A stretch of DNA of 47,963 bases from assembly GCA_900696535.1 (NCBI GenBank), contig CAADGM010000174.1, positions 1 through 47,963 of the forward strand. The letters are read 5' to 3'. Origin of the DNA: an uncultured Planctomycetota bacterium. Lineage in GTDB: Bacteria; Planctomycetota; Phycisphaerae; UBA1845; Fen-1342. The translations under genes were made by a program, and so were the position numbers. Under the pieces are notes generated by a model that had not been told where the DNA came from, searched no databases, and saw only the letters and a program-made list of their open reading frames with translations. Below, piece after piece: positions 8,109 through 17,121 of this stretch. Each line of letters begins with the position of its first letter. The first letter of the stretch is position 1.

Positions 8109-11100
8109 ATGAAGCACGCACTCGGGCGCACTGTGGGCTGTCTGCTGCTGCTCTGCACATCGATCGGCTCTATCGCGAACGCTCAAACGCTCACCGGCTT
8201 GGCCATCTTCGGGCCAAGCGAGATCAATGAGGGGCAAGGTGCGAACTACAACGTCCGCGCCACCTTCAGCAACGGCCTGACTTTCGACGTCACGCTCTTC
8301 TCCGAGTTCTCTCTGCATCCCGAGGGCATCGCGAGCATCAACCAGTTCGGTCAGCTCACGACCTCTGACGTCGACGGCGACACGACGCTCACGATCACCG
8401 CGCAGTTCACGTGGGACGCGGTCACGAAGACCGCCACGCGCGAGGTCGTGATCATCGACCAGTCGCCGCTGAGCTGCGCCAGCCCGGACTACACCTGGGG
8501 GCGGAACTGGGGCGGCACCGGCGTCGAGACGGTCCGGCATGTCTGGACCGACGGATTGGGCAATACGTTCGTCTGCGGATCGTTCGAGGGAACCGTCGAT
8601 TTCGATCCGACCGCGGGTGTCGACCTGCGCACGTCGGTCGGCGGAAGCGACGTCTTCGTCACCAAGCTCCTGTCGACCGGGGCGTATGGGTGGACCCGGA
8701 CGTTCGGAGGCAGCGAAAGCGACGTGGCCACGAGCCTGGCTGTCGGACTCGACGGCAGTGTCTACGTGACCGGCGACTTTTCGGGCACGGTCGACTTCGA
8801 TCCCGGCAACGGGCAGGACATCAAGACCGCGGCTGGCTCTACGGACGTGTTCGTGTCCAGGTTGAGCGCGGCCGGCGACTACCTCTGGTCGCGCACGGTC
8901 GGGGCGGGCTTCGCCGACAACGCGTACGACATCGCGGTCGACGTGCATGGAAACTGCATCGTCGCCGGGGCATTTCAAGGGACAGCCGACTTCGATCCCG
9001 GCCCGGGGGTCGATAGCCGCCGTTCGGCCGGGAATCGCGACATCTTCGCCTGGTCGCTGGACGCGTCGGGCCAGTACCGGTGGGCCTACACGGTCGGCAA
9101 CAAGCAGTCGGACGAGGCCCTGGGCGTCGTCGTGACGCCCACCCGCGACGTGTATCTCACGGGTCGCTTTTCGACGATCGTGGACTTCGACCCCGGTCCG
9201 GCGCAGTGGGTCATGCAGGTATGGGGCGTGACCGACGTGTTCCTCGTCAAGCTCTCGCCCGAGGGGGCCTTCCAGTGGGCTCGGTCGTTCGGCGGCGTGA
9301 GCACCGACGGCGCCTACCGCATCGCACGCGCCGAGAACGGCGACCTCGTGCTGGGTGGCTACTTCTGGGACACGGTCGACTTCGATCCCGGCCCCGGCAC
9401 GTACAACCTCACATCCGCGGGGCAGAGCGACGGATTCGTAGCCCGGTATACGGAGGAAGGCGCCTTTGTCTGGGCCCGTCGCGTTGGCGGCCCGCTGAAC
9501 GAAGAGGTCTTCGACGTCGCCACCGATCCGGAAGGCCGCGTTCTGGCCACCGGCTACTTCGCGGGCACGGTCGACTTCGATACCGGCCCCGGCGTGGCGA
9601 ATCTGACCTCGGCTGGCAACGAGGACGCCTTCGTCCTCAAGCTCGGCTCGAGTGGCTCGTTCAACTGGGCAGTGGGGATGGGCGGCTCCCAGACGGACCA
9701 TGGCCGCAGCCTGGCCGCCGACGGCGCTGGTCGGATCACGGCTGCTGGTACGTTCCGCGGAACGGCGAATCTCAACCCCGTCGGCAACGACACCCGCACC
9801 GCGCTCGGCCAGTCCGACGCGTTCGTCGTGCGGCTCCAGTGCGGGCAGCCTATCGTCGAGAGCCCGTTCAGTTGCGTCGCGCCGACCTACCTCGGCTCCA
9901 TCGCGGCGGGCGGCCCCGGCAGCGACGCGACGGCGCGCATGTGGGTTGACCCCGATGGCGCGTACTACCTCGGCGGCGCATTCAGCGGCACCGTGGACTT
10001 CAACCCCAGTCCGACTGCCGCCGACCTTCACACCGCCATCGGCGGAACCGACGTGTTCGTGACGCGCTTTAACCCGGACGGCTCGTATGCCTGGACGCGC
10101 ACGATCGGCGGGACCGGCAACGACACGCTGGGCGGCCTGGCTTCGCGGATAGGCGACGGTGTCTACTTCGCCGGTTCATTCTCCGGCGCCGTCGACTTCG
10201 ACCCCGGTCCGGGGCAGAACGTGCAGGTGTCGAACGGCGTTCAGGACATCTTCGTCGTGAAGCTCGATCACGCCGGCAACTTCCTGTGGGCCCGCACCGC
10301 CGGTGGTTTGTCCGACGACCGGGTGTACCGGCTGGCGGTGAGCCCGCACGGGAGCGTGTACGTAGCGGGCGCGTTCCAGAACACCGTGGATTTCAATCCC
10401 GGCCCCGCGGTCGCCAACTTCACGTCGCGGGGCAGCTTCGACGCCTACGTCTGGAGCCTCGATTCCGCGGGCAACTACCGCTGGACATACGCCGTCGGCG
10501 GCACCCAGATCGACGAAGCTTATGGCGTGGACGTGGACTGGTATGGGCGCGTCGCCGTGGTCGGGCGGTTCCAGACGATCGTGGACTTCGACTCGGGCCC
10601 GGGCGTTTACCCCCTGACCAGCAACGGGGCAACGGACGCCTTCGTCGTCCGGTTGGACGATAGCGGCCAAATCGTCTGGGCCAGGGGCATCGGCGGCTTG
10701 AGCACCGAGAATGCCACGGGTGTGGCGATCGCGCTGAATGGCGACATCGTCATCGGCGGCACGTACTGGGGTACGGTTGACTTCGACCCTGGCCCCGGCG
10801 TAGTCAGCCGCACGGCGATCGGTTTCGGGGACGTCTTCGTGGCACGCTTCACGAGCGACGGCTTGCTGAAGTGGGCTCGCGTCGCCGGCGGTAACGCGAT
10901 CGAAGAACTCAACGCCATCGCGGTGGATCCGGGTGGGAACGTTGCTGCCACCGGCGTCATCCGCGGCCCGACCAACTTTGATCCCGGTGCGAGTAATCTC
11001 ACGCTGACGACGGCCGGCGGGGACGACGCGTACGTTTGGCGGATCGCCGACGACGGCACCGTCGCGTGGGCCGTCACGCTCGGCGGCACGGGCAGCGATC

Positions 11101-11537
11101 TGGGCTACGACGTCTGGTGCGACGGCGCGGCGACCGTGGGCGTCTGCGGCGCGTTCAGCGGAAGCGCGAACCTCAACCCGGTCGGAGTGGCCACGTACAC
11201 GGCGGCGGGCGCCAGCGACGGCTTCACGACCTGGCTCCAGTGCGGCACCGGGCTGATCGGCCCGACGTGTGCCGGCGACCTGAATTGCGACGGAGTCGTG
11301 AACTTCGCCGAGATCGACCTGTTCATCGTCGCTCTGGAAGGGCAGATGGCCTGGCTCGCCCAGTTCCCGGATTGCCCCTGGCTCAACGCAGACTGCAATT
11401 TTGATCTGAATGTCTCGTTTGACGACATCGATCCCTTCGTCGAGCTGCTCGGGGCGGTCTGCCCTGGGACGGCCGGGGCGTCCGAACCCGCGATTGTGGT
11501 TCCGAACGCTTTTGAATGGTGGAAGTCGGAGAGGTAG
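8109..11537 (+). CDS. Giant secreted protein: Big2-like domain, two seven-unit beta-propeller-like (SBBP-type) repeats, dockerin-like module
   Basis: The 1142-residue protein has a signal peptide (residues 1-26, ending SIANAQ). An Ig-like/Big2-type domain follows (about 27-118; GPSEINEGQGANYNV). Two long halves come next (about 120-574 and 587-1040), each built of seven roughly 65-residue units with the signature V-D-F-D-P-G-P-G, then SDVFVTKL-type and W-A/T-R-x-x-GG segments, as in SBBP beta-propeller repeats. In each half the seventh unit changes to LNPVG and ends in LQCG, and each half opens with a SC-x-x-P segment, so a cysteine could close each ring. Residues about 1053-1120 are a two-loop dockerin-like calcium module (GDLNCDGVVNF ... 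NADCNFDLNVSF). GGAG precedes the ATG. Likely a cell-surface or extracellular protein; the ligand is unknown. Confidence 0.9.
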   Translation: MKHALGRTVGCLLLLCTSIGSIANAQTLTGLAIFGPSEINEGQGANYNVRATFSNGLTFDVTLFSEFSLHPEGIASINQFGQLTTSDVDGDTTLTITAQFTWDAVTKTATREVVIIDQSPLSCASPDYTWGRNWGGTGVETVRHVWTDGLGNTFVCGSFEGTVDFDPTAGVDLRTSVGGSDVFVTKLLSTGAYGWTRTFGGSESDVATSLAVGLDGSVYVTGDFSGTVDFDPGNGQDIKTAAGSTDVFVSRLSAAGDYLWSRTVGAGFADNAYDIAVDVHGNCIVAGAFQGTADFDPGPGVDSRRSAGNRDIFAWSLDASGQYRWAYTVGNKQSDEALGVVVTPTRDVYLTGRFSTIVDFDPGPAQWVMQVWGVTDVFLVKLSPEGAFQWARSFGGVSTDGAYRIARAENGDLVLGGYFWDTVDFDPGPGTYNLTSAGQSDGFVARYTEEGAFVWARRVGGPLNEEVFDVATDPEGRVLATGYFAGTVDFDTGPGVANLTSAGNEDAFVLKLGSSGSFNWAVGMGGSQTDHGRSLAADGAGRITAAGTFRGTANLNPVGNDTRTALGQSDAFVVRLQCGQPIVESPFSCVAPTYLGSIAAGGPGSDATARMWVDPDGAYYLGGAFSGTVDFNPSPTAADLHTAIGGTDVFVTRFNPDGSYAWTRTIGGTGNDTLGGLASRIGDGVYFAGSFSGAVDFDPGPGQNVQVSNGVQDIFVVKLDHAGNFLWARTAGGLSDDRVYRLAVSPHGSVYVAGAFQNTVDFNPGPAVANFTSRGSFDAYVWSLDSAGNYRWTYAVGGTQIDEAYGVDVDWYGRVAVVGRFQTIVDFDSGPGVYPLTSNGATDAFVVRLDDSGQIVWARGIGGLSTENATGVAIALNGDIVIGGTYWGTVDFDPGPGVVSRTAIGFGDVFVARFTSDGLLKWARVAGGNAIEELNAIAVDPGGNVAATGVIRGPTNFDPGASNLTLTTAGGDDAYVWRIADDGTVAWAVTLGGTGSDLGYDVWCDGAATVGVCGAFSGSANLNPVGVATYTAAGASDGFTTWLQCGTGLIGPTCAGDLNCDGVVNFAEIDLFIVALEGQMAWLAQFPDCPWLNADCNFDLNVSFDDIDPFVELLGAVCPGTAGASEPAIVVPNAFEWWKSER

Positions 11538-11841
11538 CCGGCGGTGCGACTCGGAGGCGAAATTTCGTCGCACGCGACTTCTGCGCTAGTGGATCGCATA
11601 GGCCGCAGGGCTATTCGATCCCATGGTCGTCGATTTATCGGCCGAGTAGCCGGTTTTATGGGACTATTCGGGTGGGCTGCCGGAGCGCTCTTGTCCGGTT
11701 TTTCGAGAAAAGTCTTGATCGCCTTGGCAGGGTGGGCTATAGTCCACGCGAGAGGAAGTGCAGTGTTCTCCCACGGAGTGGGTGAGAAAAATCTAGCAAT
11801 GGCTCTTGGTTAACCGAGGTCCCACGAGAGGAGGCTGTGAA
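11538..11841 (+). other. Intergenic leader region of the PEP-CTERM gene
   Basis: About 300 nt between the propeller gene and the PEP-CTERM gene, with no ORF that I can support. It contains the promoter at 11715-11743. A short stem (CCCAC at about 11771-11775 pairing with GTGGG nearby) lies in the predicted 5' leader, followed by a strong ribosome-binding site GAGAGGAGG (11826-11834). Confidence 0.45.
11715..11743 (+). promoter_or_regulatory. Well-formed sigma70-type promoter for the PEP-CTERM protein
   Basis: TTGATC (11715-11720) and TATAGT (11738-11743) are separated by exactly 17 nt. The predicted start near 11750 gives a leader of about 90 nt before GTG 11842. Confidence 0.6.
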
Positions 11842-12579
11842 GTGAAGTTCAATTGGAAAGTGGTGATTGCTGTGGCCGCGCTCGCGGCTGCCCCGACGCT
11901 GGCAGCTACGATCAGCGACGACTTCGAGAGCTACGCGCTCGGGTCGCTGGACGGGCAGGCCGGACCGGGCGGAATTTCCTGGTCGAAGACATCTTTGGGC
12001 GGATCCGCTGACGCCTACGCCGCACTTCCGGGCTACAACAGCCCGAAGTCCGGCCGCTGGGACGTCAAGGACATCGGCACCGTGTCCGAGGGCGATGACA
12101 TGCTCGGCGCCTTCGCCGCCATCGGCCCCCAGGTCACGCTGACCGCCTGGACGTACTCGTTCCTGAGCGTCGACCCCCTGTTCACCGGCAAGCGCAATGC
12201 TGAGTTCTCGCTGCTCGACGGTATTCTGAGCGGCGTGGGCATCGGCCTTGTCTGGCGGGCGGATGGGAAGCTCGGCGACACGAACGGCAACGTGTCGGCG
12301 ATCAACTTCGTCAACCAGCAGTGGAAGCAGATTCAGATCGACATCGACTACGCCGCCGGCACGTACGCCACGTACTACGACGGCAACCTCGTGTCGGCCG
12401 GTGCGCTCGCCGGTGTCGGCAACGCCGCCGCGGTCCTGAATATCTTCCTCGAGACGAAGAATCTGTCGGATGTGCCGAATCCGAACGATTCGTTCCTCGT
12501 GGACGACATCATGATCACGCCCGAGCCGGCCAGCCTCGCGCTGCTCGCGCTCGCGGGCCTGCTGATCCGCCGCCGCTAA
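11842..12579 (+). CDS. Secreted PEP-CTERM-type protein with lectin/LamG-like body
   Basis: The 245-residue product starts at GTG 11842, chosen over a TTG at 11806 because GAGAGGAGG lies 7 nt upstream and the signal peptide (KFNWKVVIAVAALAAAPTLA) then starts at the N-terminus. The body is acidic, Gly/Ser/Asn-rich and begins DDFESYALGSLDGQ, a pattern typical of LamG/concanavalin-like exported proteins. The C-terminus has the tripartite sorting signal: PEP, a hydrophobic run (ASLALLALAGLLI) and RRR. Such tails are handled by exosortase-type enzymes in bacteria that make exopolysaccharide; no exosortase gene is in this window. A strong promoter and terminator flank it, indicating a monocistronic unit. 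Confidence 0.88.
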   Translation: MKFNWKVVIAVAALAAAPTLAATISDDFESYALGSLDGQAGPGGISWSKTSLGGSADAYAALPGYNSPKSGRWDVKDIGTVSEGDDMLGAFAAIGPQVTLTAWTYSFLSVDPLFTGKRNAEFSLLDGILSGVGIGLVWRADGKLGDTNGNVSAINFVNQQWKQIQIDIDYAAGTYATYYDGNLVSAGALAGVGNAAAVLNIFLETKNLSDVPNPNDSFLVDDIMITPEPASLALLALAGLLIRRR

Positions 12580-12608
12580 TCGGCGAACGGTACGCAGAAC
12601 TTCACGAT

Positions 12609-12650
12609 CGGGCGATGTGGCCTCTGGCCACGTCGCCCGGTTTGTTTTTT
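12609..12650 (+). terminator. Strong intrinsic terminator after the PEP-CTERM gene
   Basis: A 14-bp stem (12609-12622 with 12626-12639, a single G-T wobble, three-base loop TCT) is followed by a T-rich tail (TTTGTTTTTT at 12641-12650). It lies 29 nt after the stop codon. This is the clearest rho-independent terminator in the window. Confidence 0.9.
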
Positions 12651-12721
12651 GATTGGCTGCCTCCCGGTTGGATGTCGGGCACCGCCCGCGCGAGCGGTCC
12701 CGCTCGCTCATCGCGGTCGGA

Positions 12722-15097
12722 TCAACCCCGGTCCGGTGATTCCGATCCGAGGTCTGAGCCGCGCGTCGCCACCAGGATCGTGGCTGTGGCGGGCGTGGGA
12801 GGCGGCGCAGCCCCGGCAGCAAACGGCGGTGCGAGCTGCGACTCGCGAGCGCTCAGGTACCGTACACAGCGCACCGCGCCCCAGCCCGCGACCGCGCTGC
12901 CGATCAGGATGAGCGGCTCAATCGCTGTCGGCGTCTTCACCCAGAAGGCCACGGCCAGCAGCATCACCGGCCCGAGCGCTGCCAGCGCCGCCGCCTTCGC
13001 CGCCTCCCGACCAGGGCGGCGGCGCGCAAACAGGGGGGCCAGTGCAATGATCCCGCCGGCCAGCGTCCCGATCGCCACGCGCCCGACCAGGCCCCCGCGG
13101 CCGATCCGCTCCACTTGGAGATTGCCCAGAAGGGCGTCCAGCGCAGCGGCCTGAACCTGGCACCCGTACGCGTGTGTTCCGTCGCGCAAGCGGTACTGGT
13201 CCAAACCGGGAGTCATCCGCCCGACGAGCACGGCCCGGTCAGCGAAGTGATGCCGTAGGGCCGCTTCGTCCATCGCCAGCACGTGCTCGAGCGGGACGGC
13301 GCGCTCGCCCCAGGCCGCGACGCTTCGTAGGGGGAACCGCCCGAGCGCGAGCACATCGTTCGGCTCGAGCAGCTCGTGGCGAGCCGTAGCCGTGGTCGAC
13401 GCGAAGATCGGAATCCTGTCCGCGACAGGGTGCCAGCGAGACTGTCCCGCGGTCGCACCCGTCTTGCGATAGCGAAGCGCGAGGTGATCGGCGTGAATGA
13501 CCGCCCCGGCCTGGCTCGTCGGGTGGCGGTAAGCCCCCAGCGCGGCCACCGGCAACGACAGAATCGGCGCGTTGAAGCCACGGACCACGGCGAGTGGTAT
13601 GGTCACCTCAGTCGCCAGCCAGTCGAGCCGCTGGCTGAGCGCCGTCCCGTACGCGTGCGCGGCGCCGCGGATCGCGGGGCACAAGTCCGGCTCACCATCT
13701 ACGTCCAGCTCGCGCGCGGCCAGGATCACCGGCGCCCCCAGTGACCGCATCCCGCGAACCATCGCCTCGTCATACTCGGGCCGGCACACGCGAAAGAAGA
13801 AATCCCACGCCACGACCCGCGGCCGCGCCGCCGCCAGCCGCTCCATGAGTTGCCCGTAGAGCAGGCGCCAGCTCTGTGCGTCGGATGCGCTCAGCTCCGG
13901 GAGCGCCGCTGCGAACTGCCCTGAGGCGATCGCCTCGACGGTGCTCGGCATCACGGCGATCAGCGCGGTGCGCTGCCCCTCCACCGGCGGCGGGAAGTAG
14001 CGAGCCTGGCCGTTCCACAGTGCGGCGATGCAAGCACCAGCGGTGACCACGGCCGCAGCACACGCCACCGGCGCCGGGTGGCGGTGGAGCAGCACCGCCG
14101 CGAGCCGAGCCAGCCAGTACCCGATGGAGGCCCGCCCGCGGGCCCGCACCGGCGCCCCGGCTACGTACCGATCGAGATCCTCGACGAGCTCCCGCGCGGT
14201 CGCGAAGCGTCGGGCCGGATCCGCGTGCACGCAGTGCGCGATGATCGCGGCCAGGTCCGCAGCCCGCGCCACGTGCTGACCCCGAAGCAACTCCCGCAGG
14301 CGGCCGACTTCGCGGGCGAACTTCGCGGGCTGCCCGGTGACGACGTGGAACAGCAGGACCCCCAGCGCGTAGATGTCTGCCCGCATGTCCACCGGCTGAT
14401 GTGCGAGCTGCTCCGGGGCGATGTAGCCGTACGTCCCCAGGATGCCGCCCGGGCTCAGTGGCGGTGCGTGCGATTCATCGGAACGCTCGGGCCCGAAGCG
14501 CTTGGCGATGCCGAAGTCGATGATGCGCGGCTGACCCTGCGCGTCGATCAGGATGTTCTGCGGCTTGAGGTCGCGGTGGACGACACCTTCCCCGTGGGCG
14601 TACCCGACCGCGTCCGCAACCTGCCTCAGAATCCGCAGCCGCTGCTCGATCGAAACAACACGCGAGGAGAGGTAGTCTTCCAGGTGTCGCCCGTTCACGT
14701 ACTCCATCGCGCAGTAGAGCGGCGACGAAGTGAGGTGCGCGTCGTACAGCGTCGCGATGTTCGGATGCCGCAGCCGGGCGACCAGGCGGATCTCGTTCTC
14801 GAAGTACGCCGCCCGCAGCGGCGTCTTGGCTGACAGGACCTTGAGCGCCTCGACGCGTCCCGCGGCATGGTGAAACGCCTTGTAAACGACGCCGAAGCCC
14901 CCGCGGCCGAGCTGCGAGAGAATCGTGTAACCGCGGAAACGCGGGAAGCGCTCCGCAGTCAGCTCACGGAAGTGCGCCAGGCAGGACTCGCACGTCTCGA
15001 GGTGCCCCTCGGCCTCGGCCAGCGCGGAGCCGGACAATAGCCCGCTGGCGAGCTGGGTCGTGATCTCGACACTAGCGCAGGAAGACGAGGTCCGCAT
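12722..15097 (-). CDS. Membrane Ser/Thr protein kinase with N-terminal zinc-finger-like segment and CHASE2 sensor
   Basis: The 791-residue product carries an anti-sigma-like HxxxCxxC segment (His32, Cys36, Cys39), then a Hanks-type kinase domain (about 56-310) with G-loop GRGGFG (64-69), Lys86, catalytic HRD (174-176) in HRDLKPQN, DFG (194-196) and the APE-type IAPEQL. A membrane segment (about 340-360) leads into a CHASE2-like extracellular sensor region, and three further hydrophobic segments close the protein before a Pro/Ala tail. All catalytic residues are present, so it should be active. It is 77 nt downstream of the 3D-domain gene on the same strand, and both probably use the promoter at 15934-15962. 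No clear Shine-Dalgarno precedes ATG 15097, so the start is less certain. Confidence 0.92.
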   Translation of the reverse strand: MRTSSSCASVEITTQLASGLLSGSALAEAEGHLETCESCLAHFRELTAERFPRFRGYTILSQLGRGGFGVVYKAFHHAAGRVEALKVLSAKTPLRAAYFENEIRLVARLRHPNIATLYDAHLTSSPLYCAMEYVNGRHLEDYLSSRVVSIEQRLRILRQVADAVGYAHGEGVVHRDLKPQNILIDAQGQPRIIDFGIAKRFGPERSDESHAPPLSPGGILGTYGYIAPEQLAHQPVDMRADIYALGVLLFHVVTGQPAKFAREVGRLRELLRGQHVARAADLAAIIAHCVHADPARRFATARELVEDLDRYVAGAPVRARGRASIGYWLARLAAVLLHRHPAPVACAAAVVTAGACIAALWNGQARYFPPPVEGQRTALIAVMPSTVEAIASGQFAAALPELSASDAQSWRLLYGQLMERLAAARPRVVAWDFFFRVCRPEYDEAMVRGMRSLGAPVILAARELDVDGEPDLCPAIRGAAHAYGTALSQRLDWLATEVTIPLAVVRGFNAPILSLPVAALGAYRHPTSQAGAVIHADHLALRYRKTGATAGQSRWHPVADRIPIFASTTATARHELLEPNDVLALGRFPLRSVAAWGERAVPLEHVLAMDEAALRHHFADRAVLVGRMTPGLDQYRLRDGTHAYGCQVQAAALDALLGNLQVERIGRGGLVGRVAIGTLAGGIIALAPLFARRRPGREAAKAAALAALGPVMLLAVAFWVKTPTAIEPLILIGSAVAGWGAVRCVRYLSARESQLAPPFAAGAAPPPTPATATILVATRGSDLGSESPDRG

Positions 15098-15174
15098 CCG
15101 AGGTGTCCGCGCGGCCGCCGCGACGCCCGATCATAACCGGACGGCGGGAAGCCTGCCCTCGCGAGCGGCGCTGC

Positions 15175-15834
15175 TCAGCCGGTCAGGGAGCGCGCGACAC
15201 GCGCGGCCAACTCCAGGAGCTGCTCGCGGGAGGTCGGGCGTTGCGGCAGGCGGATCTCGACCTCGAGGAAGTGTCGGCCAAATGCCCGGCACGCCTCGCG
15301 ACCGGGAATGAAGAGGTCGACGGTGCTTTGTCGGAAGCGGCGGTGGGTGCGGTCCGTGACGACGAACGACCGCCCGAGCGACGGGATGTGAATGATGGAG
15401 CCCAGCGGGACGTCCGCCGGGGCCGCGCACTGCCCGACACCCGACGGCACGCCGGCCGCGGTGATACCCTCGTCGTGGTAGGCCGTCACGCGGCAGATTC
15501 GCCGAAGCACCGGGCCGTCGCCCACCAGGTGGCTGGGCAGGAGGCCGGTCGGGCCGGCGTCGTCGTTCTCCAGGCGCGAACCGGTGTGACCTTGCGTCGC
15601 TTGCAGGGTGTCAGCGGGCCCCGATCCAACCAACCTGGGCGGCGTGACGAGCGACGCGACCACGCTGTCCGCCTGCCGGAGAGACGCAGCCGGCTCCAGC
15701 CGAAGCTGCGCGGCCCTGTCCACGCGACCCGCCCCGTCGGTGCCTGCGTCAGAGAGCGAGTTGTGGCCGGCCGCACCAAGCGCGAAAAGCGCAACGGCCA
15801 CCAGCCGCAGAAGCGGCTGGACGACTGATGTCAT
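15175..15834 (-). CDS. Exported 3D-domain (double-psi beta-barrel) protein
   Basis: The 219-residue protein has a signal peptide (residues 1-23) and a low-complexity linker, then a C-terminal 3D domain (about 114-195): VTAYHDEG, a GVGQCAAP segment, VPLGSIIHIPSLG, Asp161 in VVTDRT and Asp173 in VDLFIP, then FGRHFLEVEI. 3D domains occur in cell-wall lytic enzymes of the MltA/RlpA-like barrel group, where the conserved aspartates are catalytic. Here it is the only domain, so murein cleavage is possible but unproven. GGAG lies 8 nt before ATG 15834. It precedes the CHASE2 kinase gene, which suggests a shared envelope-stress or wall-related role (inference). Confidence 0.8.
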   Translation of the reverse strand: MTSVVQPLLRLVAVALFALGAAGHNSLSDAGTDGAGRVDRAAQLRLEPAASLRQADSVVASLVTPPRLVGSGPADTLQATQGHTGSRLENDDAGPTGLLPSHLVGDGPVLRRICRVTAYHDEGITAAGVPSGVGQCAAPADVPLGSIIHIPSLGRSFVVTDRTHRRFRQSTVDLFIPGREACRAFGRHFLEVEIRLPQRPTSREQLLELAARVARSLTG

Positions 15835-15933
15835 CGAGGGATCTCCGAGTTCCCTGGAACCGGACCGTTCACGCCGAACGCGCCCGGCGGATCACGGCGG
15901 CCGCCCTGCCACCGGTTACCAAACAAGCCAAGG

Positions 15934-15962
15934 ACTATAACGGGCGGACGCCGCTCCGCCAA
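15934..15962 (-). promoter_or_regulatory. Predicted sigma70-type promoter for the 3D-protein/kinase pair
   Basis: The minus strand reads TTGGCG (15962-15957), a 17-nt spacer, then TATAGT (15939-15934). The predicted start near 15927 gives a leader of about 90 nt before ATG 15834. Confidence 0.5.
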
Positions 15963-16174
15963 GGGGGGGCTCGGGAGGTGGCAACCGTCCTGCGTAGTCG
16001 CAACCTTCGCGGCCCACTTGTCTTATAAAATCGCCGTCTGCCGCAAGCCGGCAGGGGATTCGGGGCCTGACTACCCTCCCTTTCTCCGAACTTCCAATCT
16101 GACGTGCGACGCCAGCCGAGGCGGCCGAACCCAATTGAGCCGGTGTGCGCTTCCGATCCGAGCCGCGGTGGAGC

Positions 16175-16180
16175 TAGAAT
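16175..16180 (+). promoter_or_regulatory. Candidate -10 element for tpiA
   Basis: TAGAAT sits 70 nt before the tpiA ATG, with a weak TTCCGA 18 nt upstream (16151-16156). It is the best-placed -10-like hexamer before the tpiA gene group; evidence is sequence similarity only. Confidence 0.3.
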
Positions 16181-16250
16181 CGGCCCCCCTTGGTCGCCGC
16201 GGCTCAGGCCGACGAGCGACCGCAGCACGGTCAACCCACGGAGCACCGCG

Positions 16251-17033
16251 ATGCGCAAGCCGCTCGTCGTCGCGAACTGGAAGATGAATCTGGATCTCAA
16301 GTCGGGGCCGGCGCTGGCACGGGACGTGGCGGACGGCTTGCGCCGGCTCGACAGCCATGCCAACGTGGACGTGGCAGTCTGCCCGCCGGCGACGATGCTG
16401 ACCACCATCGCACAAGTTCTATCTGGAACAGGGGTTGCGGTCGGCGCCCAAGACGCCTACTTCGAGCCCGGCGGGGCGTTCACGGGGGAGGTCTCCGCCG
16501 CGATGGTGCGCGAGACCGGCGCGACGTACCTCATCGTTGGTCACAGCGAGCGGCGCCACACGATCGGCCACCTCGAAGACGACCGCATCATCAACCTGAA
16601 GCTCCGGGCGGCCCAGCACGCCGGCCTGCTGCCGATCCTCTGCGTCGGCGAGACACTGGGCGAGCGCCAGGCAGGGCAGACGCTGGACGTGCTGACCTTC
16701 CAGCTCACCGCGGGGCTCGTCGGCGCCCGCCTGACGGGCGCAGACGACCTGGTCGTGGCGTACGAGCCCGTCTGGGCGATCGGGACGGGCCTGAACGCGA
16801 CGGCCGAGCAGGCGCAGGAGGCGCACCGCCACCTGCGCAATGAGCTGACGCGACTGATCGGTCCCCTGGCCGACGCGATCCGGATTCTCTATGGCGGAAG
16901 CCTCAAGCCCGACAACGCAGACTCGCTGCTTGCCCAGCCGGACGTCGACGGCGGGCTGGTCGGCGGGGCGAGCTTGAAGGCCGAGAGCTTCCTGGGCATC
17001 ATTCGAGCCGCGATCGGGACTCGGGCAAAGTGA
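16251..17033 (+). CDS. tpiA: Triosephosphate isomerase
   Basis: Interconverts dihydroxyacetone phosphate and glyceraldehyde 3-phosphate in glycolysis and gluconeogenesis. The 260-residue product has the N-terminal ANWKMN with catalytic Lys11, catalytic His in IVGHSERR, catalytic Glu in [11 protein letters not shown], and the phosphate-binding GGSLKPDN and GGLVGGASL segments. ATG 16251 is chosen over 16104 because [13 protein letters not shown] is the canonical N-terminus and GGAG lies 7 nt upstream. It heads a same-strand group with secG, the yicC-type gene, tatD-type gene and epimerase. The tpiA-secG neighbourhood is widely seen in bacteria. Confidence 0.98.
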   Translation: MRKPLVVANWKMNLDLKSGPALARDVADGLRRLDSHANVDVAVCPPATMLTTIAQVLSGTGVAVGAQDAYFEPGGAFTGEVSAAMVRETGATYLIVGHSERRHTIGHLEDDRIINLKLRAAQHAGLLPILCVGETLGERQAGQTLDVLTFQLTAGLVGARLTGADDLVVAYEPVWAIGTGLNATAEQAQEAHRHLRNELTRLIGPLADAIRILYGGSLKPDNADSLLAQPDVDGGLVGGASLKAESFLGIIRAAIGTRAK

Positions 17034-17121
17034 GCGGGTATACTCACGGGTCTTGCGGTCGGTCCGCCGGCCAACTGGTGGCCTTCGCGGCGGCTCCCCG
17101 TGCGGCATTGAGAAGGCAGGA

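Larger units (their letters stand above)
15835..16250. other. Divergent intergenic region between the 3D-protein gene and tpiA
   Basis: About 415 nt with no supported gene. It carries the minus-strand promoter at 15934-15962 and a plus-strand -10-like TAGAAT at 16175-16180. A lone TTATAAAAT (16023-16031) has no -35 partner in either direction. Confidence 0.5.

Noticed and set aside
7971-10031. A 686-codon minus-strand frame opposite the propeller gene
   Set aside because: The plus-strand product has a signal peptide and regular repeats; the antisense frame mirrors those repeats and shows no start context or domain.
10176-11573. A 465-codon minus-strand frame opposite the propeller gene's second half
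   Set aside because: Same reason: it is a complement of repeat DNA, with low-complexity translation.
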